Shown here: positions 32,691 to 43,295 of the stretch, in pieces | How positions within the stretch are numbered: the stretch's first letter is position 1 | Layout of the letters: each line of letters begins with the position of its first letter | Origin: Melampsora larici-populina 98AG31 | Lineage: Eukaryota; Basidiomycota; Pucciniomycetes; Pucciniales; Melampsoraceae | Length of the DNA: 64,000 bases | Reading direction: 5' to 3' | NCBI RefSeq assembly: GCF_000204055.1 | Contig: NW_006768780.1 | Span: forward strand, 579,072 to 643,071 | Made by a program: the position numbers and the translations under genes | The notes under the pieces: generated by a model | The model's input: the letters and a program-made list of their open reading frames with translations, nothing else | Databases searched by the model: none | Told to the model about the DNA's origin: nothing

Positions 32691-33010
32691 ATGTTCGATC
32701 AACATAACATTGATGATTCCGAACGTTCATTGGAAGTTGAAAGACTTCATACTCAAATGCTTTCAAGTTGGTTTCTATATACCCTGGTTCGGAGAAAGCC
32801 TCAACCTTGCAGATTAGAGAAACAAGACTCACTTCTCGAATGTTTGTATAGGATATATCGAGGTAAATTATAACAAAAATCAAATCAACCAATCAACCAA
32901 TCCTAGGAAATGCGAAATGATGAAGATGTGAGATAATATTTTTTTTGCTCGTAGGAAAAATGGTATGTAAAAACACATCATTGAAGCGTTCGAAACCAAT
33001 TGGAAGCTGA
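32691..33010 (+). CDS. Small two-exon protein, 75 residues, unknown
   Basis: Exon 1 (32691-32862) and exon 2 (32955-33010) join through a GTAAAT donor and a CGTAG acceptor in frame. The product is charged and likely helical: ERSLEVERLHTQMLSSWFLY, then VRRKPQPCRLEKQDSLLECL and, across the junction, YRIYRGKMVCKN, ending KRSKPIGS. No signal peptide, and it is too short for most enzymes. Its divergent arrangement with an intact housekeeping gene supports it being real. It could be a small subunit of a larger complex (kinetochore or chromatin type), but I do not recognise it. Confidence 0.55.
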
Positions 33011-34270
33011 ACCTTCAAGTTCAATCATCGACAATTCTGAACTTTCAATCTGTTTTGATATGTATGATTATCACAGGAGAGCGACAGTATGATTGATAAA
33101 TACGTTCGAGATTCCTTTTAAAGCCGAGATGACATCAAGTTTTTTGTCACTTGTGTCTTGCCGATTTGCAAAAGGCTACTTTCTGAAATGTAGCTCGGCT
33201 GACCTTTTTTGAAGATTTGGCGAAACGGGCCCTCACTGGCGTACATACTCCAACAAGAAGATTCACGAGGAGGCCTGCCCGCACGGCAATCGTCTTGGAT
33301 CATGGATGTGATGTCATCATGTCCCAAAAGTAGTCCGAGGCGATATTCCGGGGCATTTCTGGCCCGGATCTTCTCGACTCGCGGTCCGAGTCTAACCCCA
33401 GGCCTCCTTGCCGGCCTTGTCGAAACAGCGCAGGTTCGGTGCAGTAAACTGCGCTGCGGGTCAGGGGTTGCATTGGAACACCTTGAACTAAAAAGGACTT
33501 GCTCAGTGAGGTTTTGATTGTGTTCTAATCTCCGAGATCACATGATAATACTTGGTTTGAATGTCTCAAATATGAATGCTACCTGTCTCAAGTACAATTT
33601 TCTCCAAGCTCAATGCTAGGTGGAATATCTTTCAAATGTGACTATTAAATGCAGTAGCTAATCCGCAACTATTCTTATGTCTGCAATGTATAGGGTGAAA
33701 AGAAGTATGTGTGATAATCATATTCAAAAGAGATAGCATTTGGAAACGTAGATGATAAGATGAAATCAATCAGCGTAGCGAGGGAATCAAATCAGTATAT
33801 GCGGTGCTCAGACAGGTGATAATGAACCATAACACCGCTTTTTAACAAGAAGTCGAAATCGAAAGTTGGATGAAAAGGATTGAATGGCTCGGGTCGGCGG
33901 AATCTCTCAAATGTCCAGTCCAGTGAATGAGAAAAATATCCCCAAGTTCACAAGTTTCATCGATATGATACTATTTCCTGGATTCCATGAAACATCTCAG
34001 TTATTGTGATAATGAAGGGTGTACAAGCCTGCAAGCCTCGCTTTTCAACAGAATGTTTTCTTTGTTTGATAGAGGGGATCAATAAAAATCGAGTCGCGTA
34101 GGATTCGGAAGGTGTTATGTAGATCAAAGAAACTCCGACATTTAAGATGCAAAAATATCGATCTCCGAGTTTCTCCACATTTTTGTTTTTGATTCACCAT
34201 TCCTTTGAAACTTAACTTTCAGAAAACTAAACCACTTCACCTAGCAATTTTCCAATCTTATTACTACTGT
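33011..34270. other. Non-coding stretch with GC-rich patch
   Basis: A GC-rich segment at about 33220-33480 (repeated GAGGCCTGCC / CAGGCCTCC motifs, inverted to each other) stands out. No gene supported. Confidence 0.4.
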
Positions 34271-34282
34271 TATAAATATATA
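34271..34282 (+). promoter_or_regulatory. TATA box of secreted-protein gene
   Basis: TATAAATATATA lies 23-34 bases before the ATG at 34305. This implies a very short 5' leader, or a start further upstream. Confidence 0.5.
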
Positions 34283-34304
34283 TCGACTTTTCCCATAACT
34301 CCTC

Positions 34305-35009
34305 ATGAAGTTCTCTTCTCGATCTGTCATTGTAGCTGTTGCTTCCATCGGATATGTTGCGGCTAGTACTGTTCCGATAAAGTTAACTCGAAATGGATCA
34401 ATAGGTGACGCTATCTGCGGCTCTAGCGTTCCACAGATGAGGTTCGAGGATTGTAATGAGTGAGGAAAAAACAAATTAATAGATTCTCCGTTTTTGTATC
34501 TGTCTTGGATTGAATTTATTCTGATACTTTTTTTCTTCAACCTTTCTAACAATATTCTAGTGCGCTCTTGCGTCTTGGCGATCCTAAGGCACAGTTTATT
34601 CGACCAAGTCTTGCTTCTATCACCAGCACATTTAGGACTTGCAAAGTGACTGTCTCTACAACTGATGATTCCGACATTTCACTGTAAGAAAAAATCTCAT
34701 TGATAAGTTGATCATAAAAGTTTTGCATCAAGTTTTTGTATTAAATTTGATTTTTTGATTTCTTTAGTTCTTGGGGACGTCTCTTGCGCGGTCCTGATCG
34801 TCAAAGTGGATACCAGTGGTATCTCCAACAATGTGGACCAACCGTAAGTCATGTGCTTTGGAAACGAAGTTGACTTATACAATTTTCTTGAATTCCGCTT
34901 GACTTATTTACCCTTTACATTTATTTAGCCTGGAAGTATTCTGACTGCTGGAGGAAGTCAAACATCACCCAGTTTTGTTCTTACTTTTGCTAGTGTGACG
35001 GTACAATGA
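34305..35009 (+). CDS. Small secreted protein, four exons, 144 residues, effector candidate
   Basis: Exons 34305-34459, 34561-34683, 34768-34843 and 34929-35009 join with GTGAGG, GTAAGA and GTAAGT donors and TAG acceptors, phases 2, 2, 0. The N-terminus MKFSSRSVIVAVASIGYVAA is a signal peptide. The mature protein has four cysteines spaced as two pairs: AICGSS...FEDCNDALLRL, TFRTCKVTVS, and YLQQCGPTPGS, and ends TFASVTVQ. The cysteine plus C-x-x-AL pattern recurs in small secreted proteins of rusts as I remember them. A TATA box lies just upstream. Each exon is too short to stand out alone, so it is easily missed. Function unknown; probably apoplastic or host-directed. Confidence 0.78.
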
Positions 35010-36560
35010 TGGATTTCATGTGGTCTATAACTTGTTTTTACTTATATTCGTGCATTCCTGTAAAGCCAAATCTTTGCTTTCATTCACATTGTGCTTTATG
35101 AGAAATAAGTTCATCTGAAATTGACATTCAAGAAAAGGAATTGATGTGTAATTATATGTTACTCTATAAGCGTGCAAATCATTGACATTTTTTCCTCTGT
35201 CTCAATCTCGTCGAATCCTTTCATGCAATGGAGCAAGATTGAGCTATATCCACATATCTAACTTTCAGCTCAAGCGTTTGAGAAACAAACAATCTTGAAT
35301 TAAGTTTTCCTCTTGGCTTAAATTGTGTACTGATCATGAATTCTTGGTGGTGAACTCTTTAATTTCTTTCTAGCTGTAACACATGTCTCATCGATCCACT
35401 TTGAATTTTAAAGTCTTTTGTACATATGTATCCTCGAGAGAACTTCTATGTCATTCATGAAAACTGCTTTTAGGCCTTTTACTCCCAATTTTATGAGAGC
35501 TTGCGTACTATGCAACATTGGGTGACTCTGAGTTTTTTTCGAAAAAAAAAAATCATTGAGTGGATATCAAGATTACTAGACCACCACCCTGGCGGCGCAA
35601 TCGTTTATCCGAACGTCGCGTGTCCTGATCAACAGCCGTGGACCAGAACTTCTCTTTGATATGTATAGATGATTTGGGATCGGAAAAGGTCTTGAGACTC
35701 GAATTGATCTGATTAAATTTCCATCAATAGCTTTCAAAGAATTGCTCAAATCCATCGGAACACGAAGCAGCACGTGGAAGAAACAGCACAAAAAACGCAC
35801 CTCGCAGTAAAATATAAAGATGAGAAAATGTTTTACCTACTTGAGTTGAGATCTTCTAAGGGACGAACCTCTTATAAGATAGTCTCAGGAAATGTCTTGA
35901 ATGTTGATTGTTGACTTTTGGGGCATACATGAAACTTTATCTCATTTCGATACGAGCAGCAACAAGGGTGGCAAACAGTGCTCCAAAGTGCTCAAAAAGA
36001 GGCCTGTCTTCCCTGGTTTCTTATGCGAAAGCAGCCCGTAGATCTCATTGATTCTAACAGGTAAATTCTTGTCTTTAGTCCATTTTCAGTGGAAATACTA
36101 CACGCTATATCATTGTTCAATTCAATCTAATTACTTCTTGTTCTCTTACCTTTGTTCAACTTGGCGTCCCAGGATCGAGCAGAGATTGTTTGTGTGGAAA
36201 AGAGGTAAACTGTGCATCTCTCACTTCATCTCATACTTCTCCTTCAACTTTTTGGAAATCAGGTTTGACTTGTATAATGATTCTTGGCTATTCACAATTG
36301 AGTGCTCTGGTACCCAGTATCCAATCACCATCTCAACTGTCCTCTCTCACAAGTGATAAAGAAATGGTTACTGACTTCTTCCTATTTTCAGCTGATAACA
36401 CCAAGCAATCTCATGCACATTCTTCAAAATTGGAATAATCAACTCAAGTCAGACACTATATACATTCTTGGTGTGAGTTGATCAAATGTATTGAACTGAT
36501 GCATTTTTTTCGTTCCTTCATTCCTTTTCTTTTCAGGACAGCTGAAAACTTCTAAATACA
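35010..36560. other. Non-coding stretch between two secreted-protein genes
   Basis: AT-rich with no supported gene. A weak TATA-like ACTATATAC at about 36457-36465 may serve the downstream gene. Confidence 0.45.
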
Positions 36561-36579
36561 TTTGCTATTCTACAGCAAA

Positions 36580-36993
36580 ATGAATTCAAAAGTCAGCCTC
36601 AAGGCCCTGGTCCTACTAACATTCATCCTAGGTGTACAGTGTGGTATCACTCCTTGCCGTCATGGTTGTAATAATATGGAGGTAACGCCAGAAAGGGAAT
36701 ATCAGTGCGGAAAGATTTGGCGGTGTGAACATAATAGGGGTCACACAAAATGTACCAAGAAATATAAGGTTGTCTCTGCGCGGTGTAGGACATGTGGAAA
36801 TGAGGAAGATCCTGATGCCTGTCCATGGACAACAAAGGAACATGACCATATGACGGCATGCAGACCTACTTGTCCTAAATTTCAGGACTCATTATTTAAC
36901 CCACTGATCACGGGTGACCCAGGTACATCAGCATCAAGAAAGAAGAAAGAAGAAGCTTACAACAAAATTTCTGCATCCATCCCGGATAATTGA
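36580..36993 (+). CDS. Cysteine-rich small secreted protein, effector candidate
   Basis: 137 residues from the second in-frame ATG (36580); an upstream ATG at 36562 would add only six residues ahead of the signal peptide. The start MNSKVSLKALVLLTFILGVQ is a strong signal peptide with cleavage near residue 22. The mature protein has ten cysteines in the first 90 residues: TPCRHGCNN, YQCGKIWRCEH, HTKCTKKY, ARCRTCGNE, DACPW, TACRPTCPKF. An even number suggests five disulphides. The tail is basic and lacks cysteine (SASRKKKEEAYNK). A TTCTACAG just before the ATG might be a 3' splice site of a leader intron. No domain recognised. Confidence 0.75.
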   Translation: MNSKVSLKALVLLTFILGVQCGITPCRHGCNNMEVTPEREYQCGKIWRCEHNRGHTKCTKKYKVVSARCRTCGNEEDPDACPWTTKEHDHMTACRPTCPKFQDSLFNPLITGDPGTSASRKKKEEAYNKISASIPDN

Positions 36994-38321
36994 GCAAGGA
37001 ATTCAGGTGATGCCATTGCAACACTGGATCATTTTTGCATCTAGTTGTTATCTCTAGAATCTGAATAGTGTGATGCCTTGGGCAGTTAAATTGAACATAT
37101 CAATCTGTGTCCATTTTTGGACTGAAGTGTCATTCAAACAGTTTCAAACAACTCCAATCTTTTGTTTTCATTGTCAGAAAGGAAAAATTGGGGACATCCT
37201 CATCTTCTTGTGGTGCTTTTTCTCTTGGTTTTCTGCCTTGATTGATGTTTCATTCTTTTTACAACCCATCTACTAGGGCATTTATCTTGTCTTTTTATCC
37301 CAACCCTGTCCAGTCAACAAGTTTAGTCCCTTCATCAGATTGTTCATCATGTCAAGGAGTTCTTTGTTGTTTTAGTATTCAATGTAATTGTGTTCATCAG
37401 GTATTCAGTCTAGTAAATTACAAGTTCTTCCACATTCAAGAAATCACATCTCAACTTCTTAAGTTCAACAGCCATCTATATGTCCCATGGGGTTCACATC
37501 TACGACATTGAAATAACTGTTGGCCATTTCAACTTTTGAGTCTAATATTATGCTTGATGGTTATCACAAACTGATTGAAAACTACATTGACAGACTTTTG
37601 AGTTGTCACAGGTTGTCACTAATGAATTCACCTCAATACACAGTGCCCTTTGTTTTTGCCCCCAATTTCAAACATAGACCAAGTTCCAGAACTCAATAGT
37701 GATGTACTTTGCTTGGCTTGTGAGTTCATGATGATTGGAATCACCAATTATTGATTAACCACTCTGAAGTCAAAGATTTCATATTTAATAGTAATATATC
37801 ATCAACTTAATGAGGTATTCAGGGCTCCAGTCCTTTACATAACAGGGTTAGACATAATTGGTTCAAGTTGATAACAGATTACAAAATTGTAATGGATAGG
37901 CAACCAGTTGAACAATACAAATTAGGGTCACTATTCCTTTCAAAATCTCGATTGTTCAATCTAATTACATGTACACAACCTGTCCAAGCTTTCAGGCACA
38001 AGGTAATCAACTGAATATAGCTCATGATCAACCTAAAGCCCTAGACTCACATTATCCTGACAAGGGATCAGAGGAGCCCAAAGAAGTAAGATAGGATCAT
38101 AGAATTTTTTAAAATTCTTTTGGGGAATTGCAAGGAGGGAGTCTGGAGATTATACCAAGAATGTAAATAGTAGTTCGATGCCAACAGACAATGTTCAAGA
38201 GCAGCCGCTCCGAGTCCTGGATATGAAAGTTGAATACCGCAGCGGTACCGAGACATCCCGCGGGGCTAAATACCGATAAACCGGCAGGCGCATGTTTTGG
38301 TGCAACGAGTAGCATTTGTTC
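36994..38321. other. Non-coding stretch, nothing recognised
   Basis: AT-rich sequence with small unsupported frames. Confidence 0.4.
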
Positions 38322-38455
38322 ACACCGCGGGAATTGATAAGTATGAAACTCGATTGAGCGAAGTTGCGGTGTCCAAGTCCGCAACTTCCTTCAATCACGG
38401 GTTTCGTTTGCAATACGTTCACATTACGTTTGCAGGTTCCCCTCGGGCTGCCCTG
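38322..38455 (-). repeat. Inverted repeat pair, left arm (134 bp)
   Basis: Matches 39292-39425 in the opposite orientation with about 10% differences. Each arm contains a hairpin, GAAGTTGCGG...CCGCAACTTC. Outer ends are ACACCGCGGG on each side. No clear target duplication. Confidence 0.8.
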
Positions 38456-39291
38456 TATGCGCACGTCTAGTCAAATTTCATGTATCATGTACTATCCTGT
38501 TTTGTCACAATTCCGTCTCCCTCAGTTCCTTTCACATGATGATCAGAGGCCTCAAAAGGGACCTTAACCACACCAGTAACTTATCAACACGCTCATTCTT
38601 AGCTTGTTCTCAAATCCACATAAGGTTAACTCCAATGGTTCTTGAGTGACATCAACAACTTGTTGTATCGATCCTTTGAGATAGATCTGTTTATCATTCT
38701 GATTGAGGTATTTTTCCATACATGATCATCGAAACAAAGTCTAAACACAAATAAATTGATCAAATTCGAGATCGATTTCAAAGAACGATTACAAACAGAA
38801 TCGAAATCGAACAAAAAAATGCAAATATAAGAATTAGGAAGAGAAAGGACAATCATAATCCTACATGTAGATTTTCTGATTAAGAGAAACAAGAGGGGAT
38901 AGGTATTTGAATTAATTGAGAAAGATACATGATTCATAGCATGAAAGTGAATCAAACAAAGAAAGAAAAAAACGAAGGAAAACAAAGCTACAAGAGTAAT
39001 TTACATAGAAATTTTATGATTGAAAAGAAATGTAAATGAGTTGATTTGTCAAAACAAAAGAAAGAATTCTAAAGAGTGAAATCATCATGTGTTTTTATGA
39101 AAACCTAAGACAGAAAAAAGGATTTCAAAAGAGTATCAGAGATTTGTTTTGGATTTTGATGCAGTGAAGCAGGAGTTTGTTTGACTTACGTTAAAAGAGG
39201 ATTGAAAGTATCCACAAAAAGAGAGGACAAAAATGAAAGACGAATTTTTTCTTCTACTTGAGGATCTATGAGGGTCTACATATCTAAACGT
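38456..39291. other. Spacer between the inverted arms
   Basis: About 836 bp, AT-rich. The minus frame at 38626-38985 is low-complexity and hydrophobic. Nothing coding is supported. Confidence 0.4.
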
Positions 39292-39425
39292 GAGGGCAGC
39301 TCGAGGGGAACCTGCAAACGTAATGTGAACGTATTGCAAACGAGACCCGTGATTGAAGGAAGTTGCGGACTCGGACACCGCAACTTCGCTCAATCGGGCT
39401 TCATACTTATTAATTCCCGCGGTGT
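39292..39425 (+). repeat. Inverted repeat pair, right arm (134 bp)
   Basis: Counterpart of 38322-38455. It ends only 90 bp before the ATG of the CBP6/UQCC2-like gene, so it lies in that gene's promoter. Confidence 0.8.
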
Positions 39426-39515
39426 CAGCAATCGGCTTGAAAGAGACTCCCACCAAAAACGACAATTGAAGTGTTCAAGGCTACCTCTAAAGCTCAGAAG
39501 ATCGGACCAAAAATA

Positions 39516-39978
39516 ATGAGTCAATCGAACCAACTGAAACAATTATATTCTCAATTGAAAACTATCTCAAATCAATGGCCAACAGACCCATTAAGAATTC
39601 ATCAATCAAACTTACAATTTAATCAATCACTACAAAAACTTGTTGATCGATTAACCTCAAATCCTTCAGTTTATTCTAATCAGAATTTAACGATTCAAGA
39701 TCAAGTGAATGGGATTACTAAACTTACAAATTCTCTAAAATCTATTCAAAATGGAGATATCTCAAAAAAGGTTGTGATCGGATTTTCATTCATCAACAAT
39801 TTTCAAAAAAATTGAGCTAATTCTTTCATCATCGGTTCTCTTTTAGTTTCCTTTCCCCGAATCTTTGAAGTCTTCAGACTCTTTTCCAAATCATTATACA
39901 GAATTAAAAGAAGGAGTCCAAAGAGCTATACGTGGTGAAAGTTTACCTTGGTATAAAAGATGGTTTAGATCACAATGA
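39516..39978 (+). CDS. CBP6/UQCC2-like mitochondrial complex III assembly factor
   Basis: 128 residues from exons 39516-39770 and 39847-39978, phase 0. Cbp6/UQCC2 proteins sit at the mitochondrial ribosome exit and help make cytochrome b. Supporting features are an N-terminal helix with LKTISNQWPTDPLRIHQSNL (the W-P-x-D-P-x-R motif of the family), a KLTNSLKSIQNGDISKK turn, and a C-terminal SFPNHYTELKEGVQRAIRGE followed by SLPWYKRWFRSQ. Size fits the family. The intron donor is an unusual GTTGTG. Without the splice the frame would end 15 codons later in a low-complexity tail. Assignment by motif and size, not certain. Confidence 0.55.
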
Positions 39979-40209
39979 AAAAGACCACTTCCTGAATTCA
40001 AATCTCACGAAAACTCAACACCCTTCGGAAACTCTTTCTAAAAATGTTATCTGCCATCTTGTTTGATTTGATTTTTTTGTTTTTCAATTGTGATAAGATT
40101 ATAAAAGGATATAATACAAAATTTAAATTTCCAAAAAGTCACTCATTTAACACAACCTCCAAATCAAATATTTCTTTGAAGTAAAATCAACTGTCATCGT
40201 CAACCAGGT

Positions 40210-40874
40210 TCATTCTTCCATAGGTTTTAAAGTTGAGTTTTTCTCTCTCGCATCTTCTTTTTCCAACTGCTTTTTCAGAACCTAGGGGAAAAAAGCATTG
40301 AGTGAGGTTAATGAGACTGTTCAAAGTCTACGAGAGAACTAAGACGAATGAGTCAACCAACCTGCTCTTTCAGAGTTTGAGCTGGATCTAAATCCAATGC
40401 ATCAGAAGGTAAACTAGATTGAATTTCAGTTAAAGCGCCCTAAAAACCAAGAAAAATCAAATCGATCAAAAAGCCTTCAAAACAAAAAGTAAAATATCAG
40501 AAACACCTTACAGGTAAAATATAAGTAAACGAATCTTTTTCTAGTTTAGTTTCATAACCAATCATAAGTCCACATCTAAAACAATTAAACCTCCATTGTT
40601 TTTCAAATCCTTCATCCCTTTTCATCAAAATAGGTGTTTGATTCAATTGTGTATTAAGTTTATATGATCTTTTAGGTGAAATGTTTCGAATGATATAAGT
40701 TCCATCTATGGGTCTACGTGGTAAAAGATTTAACGGTTTATCTATCACTAACTAAACTTTCCATAAAAGAACAAGATATCTATATCAGTTTCTTTATCTT
40801 TCTATCTCAATTCTTGGTCGTAATCTTTGTTCTCTTGTTCACTTACTATAAATTCTCCACATAGACAATAATGT
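40210..40874 (-). CDS. STEEP1-like protein (CXorf56/UPF0428 family)
   Basis: Exons: about 40874-40847, 40751-40512, 40439-40362 and 40281-40210. The first joins give RHYCLCGEFILVIDKPLNLL followed by PRRPIDGTYII, then LMKRDEGFEKQWRFNCFRCG, matching the cysteine-rich core of the STEEP family (Y-C-L-C-G, L-P-x-R, x-x-R-R-x-x-G-x-E-K/R-Q, C-x-x-C-G). In animals STEEP1 helps STING leave the ER; the role in fungi is not established. The C-terminal part (DALDLDPAQTLKEQVLKKQL and KPMEE) is shorter than in animals. The 5' exon is unresolved: upstream of RHYCLCG the frame hits stops, so an N-terminal exon lies above 40880. Confidence 0.75.
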
Positions 40875-40879
40875 CTTGT

Positions 40880-43290
40880 ACGGTCATCGGTTTATCAAGT
40901 TTTCAAGTCATCATCAATATGGGTGACCTAGTCAATCTTTTGGTTGGATTCTTCACTTACACTATTAATCTTGAAGTTGAATGTAATGCTTGTTTATCTT
41001 CACTAGTTGAAATTGCTGATCGCGAGACTACTTTTGGCATCTTCTTTGATTTTTCTTTCGAAGCTTGATTCAAAGTGGTTGACTTCTATTGACTGTATGC
41101 AGGCGATCAATAAATGTTATCTGCGGTACCGAAAGGTGCGAACTGTCGAGCACGTAATGTGGCCCGCACGGTGCCTGGAATCGCAGACCTGCGTCCGCCT
41201 GGCCAAAACATATGGTCGCCTTTCAGAAATACAGAATAAACACAAGAAATGCCAGATGCCTGGAGTGCAGGAAATTGGGAACCAGGAAAGCTCCTATGAA
41301 GGTTTATGGCGTAACCCAATTTTAGATTTTTGGGTTCTACACTACACACCAGTGGTCACCTGAAGGGGCAGAGCACTTCAAAAGATGCACAGAGCAAAGG
41401 GCTATTCCAAGATATGTGTCTGAGCTCCATTGCTCTGCTAACCGCGACTTAAATTGCACAGGCATAAATTTATTTTGGGCCTCCAAGGCCCAATTCCAAA
41501 GCTTGGCCTTTGTTACATTGATATATGTATCTTGGGAGCTAGGGATGCTACAGGGTTGAAATCATGACCCCAGAATCTCGTAAAATCAACACCAGAATTT
41601 ATTTCACAAACCTCCAGAGGAGCTTTCCTGGGTCCTAGAATATTGGGGTGTTGTTGGAATTGGGTGCAAGCATCTCCCGACAAAAATGACCCAAACACCA
41701 CCTTCTATCACACCAATCTGTACCTTGGGAGGTGGTGTCTGGTGGCTTCCTTGTATACAATGTGTATGTGGGACCTGCTCTTCTTGCTTGGAACATCCAA
41801 AAATTTACAAAGCTTTCACAAGGAGAGCAAAAAATCAAAGACCTAAATAGGGACAGGCCTACATATGGTTGTTACTCAAAGATTTACAAACACAAGAAAA
41901 TGGTAAATGTGAACCTGATCCATAAAGTGCAAGAATTGTATCTATCAACATGAAAAGCAACCATTCTCACCTTTTGAATAGTCCTTTCAACATAACATCA
42001 TCAAGTCTTGTCAGGATTTCTATACATCAATTGGCAATGCTTAATATTACATTCTCATGATAACTCAAAGATATTTGTGGTTATTGTGTGATATATAGCA
42101 ACTATATTTTCAGCCTACAAATTCACTTATCCAATATACCTAAATATACCGCAACAAGTGTTCTTGGGATTTCAAGTAAAAGAAGTTGTGTACTGTTTCA
42201 AAACAACCCATGTATATCAATTAGTTTGAAAGTGGTTGAAATTGATCTTGAGGTGACTAAAAATCAATGGTATTATATATGATCAGAGAGCCATTAATGT
42301 GTTTATTAAATAGCTGATAGCCATTGTAAAGGACAATGAACAATTGCAGAAGACAAGTTTTTTAGATAGACATTGACACATCCAGACAAATTATTTGTGA
42401 TTGAAGTAGAAAGAAAATGTCTCAGCACAAGCCGTCTAATTTGATTGGAATAAAGGTCAAAAGCACAATCATAAAAGTGAGAAAGTATCAATATTGTGAA
42501 CATGAATTTGTTTGCAATCTAAAAAGATACCACTCCTATATCAGAGTTGTTGTAAGTTCTCCTCATCTTGCACTCTGTTTTGTTCACTGCTGGCCCTTAA
42601 CTATTGCATTGTTTATGCTGACATATCCCAGTCAAGTGGTGCAAAGAAGCTTGGACAGAGTGTTAGATGAGTGTAGATGAACCTGAGTGACGGCCATAGA
42701 TGTATGCATTTTGAACCCACTTTTGCAAAATTTTGCACACTTCCAACAATCCTCGCTCCCAAGGAGTGGTGCTCACTTGGCTGAAATGATAAACACCCCA
42801 GGGAGAAGAAAAGTGATGCAACTAGATGTACCCATTGCTTTCAAAGTATACTTACAAAAACCACTCACTGTATTTATCATGTCTCAAAGTTCATGAAGAA
42901 TCATAATCCAGCACACCCATCAAACCAATTTTTTCATGACTCAAACAAAAGCCTTCAGAAACTTGAGTATTTGCAAGTAAGTAATGAAACTGAGACATCT
43001 CAGGTATGCCCATATATTGCTTAGCATGTGATAAAAAGTCCAACCATAAATTACATCAAACCAAAAATAAATTCACAAATGTAAAAGAAAACAATGATTT
43101 TTTTTACACACACACACACTTGATCATACTTCAAAAAACCTTCAAGTTTTCTTTAACCTTCTTCTTATATCAAACTAACCAAATCAATCACATCAATAAA
43201 ACCAAGTTCTCTTTCATATTTGTCTTAGAAAACAATACACACACTCTCTCTGTAGTCTCTCCGAATGAAAGATCTTTGGATATTTTTTCC
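40880..43290. other. Mostly non-coding; N-terminal exon of STEEP1-like gene may lie at its left edge
   Basis: No other gene supported. A GC-rich patch at 41115-41220 and several short frames look like transposon debris. A (CA)n run occurs near 43110. Confidence 0.4.
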
Positions 43291-43295
43291 TTTGG

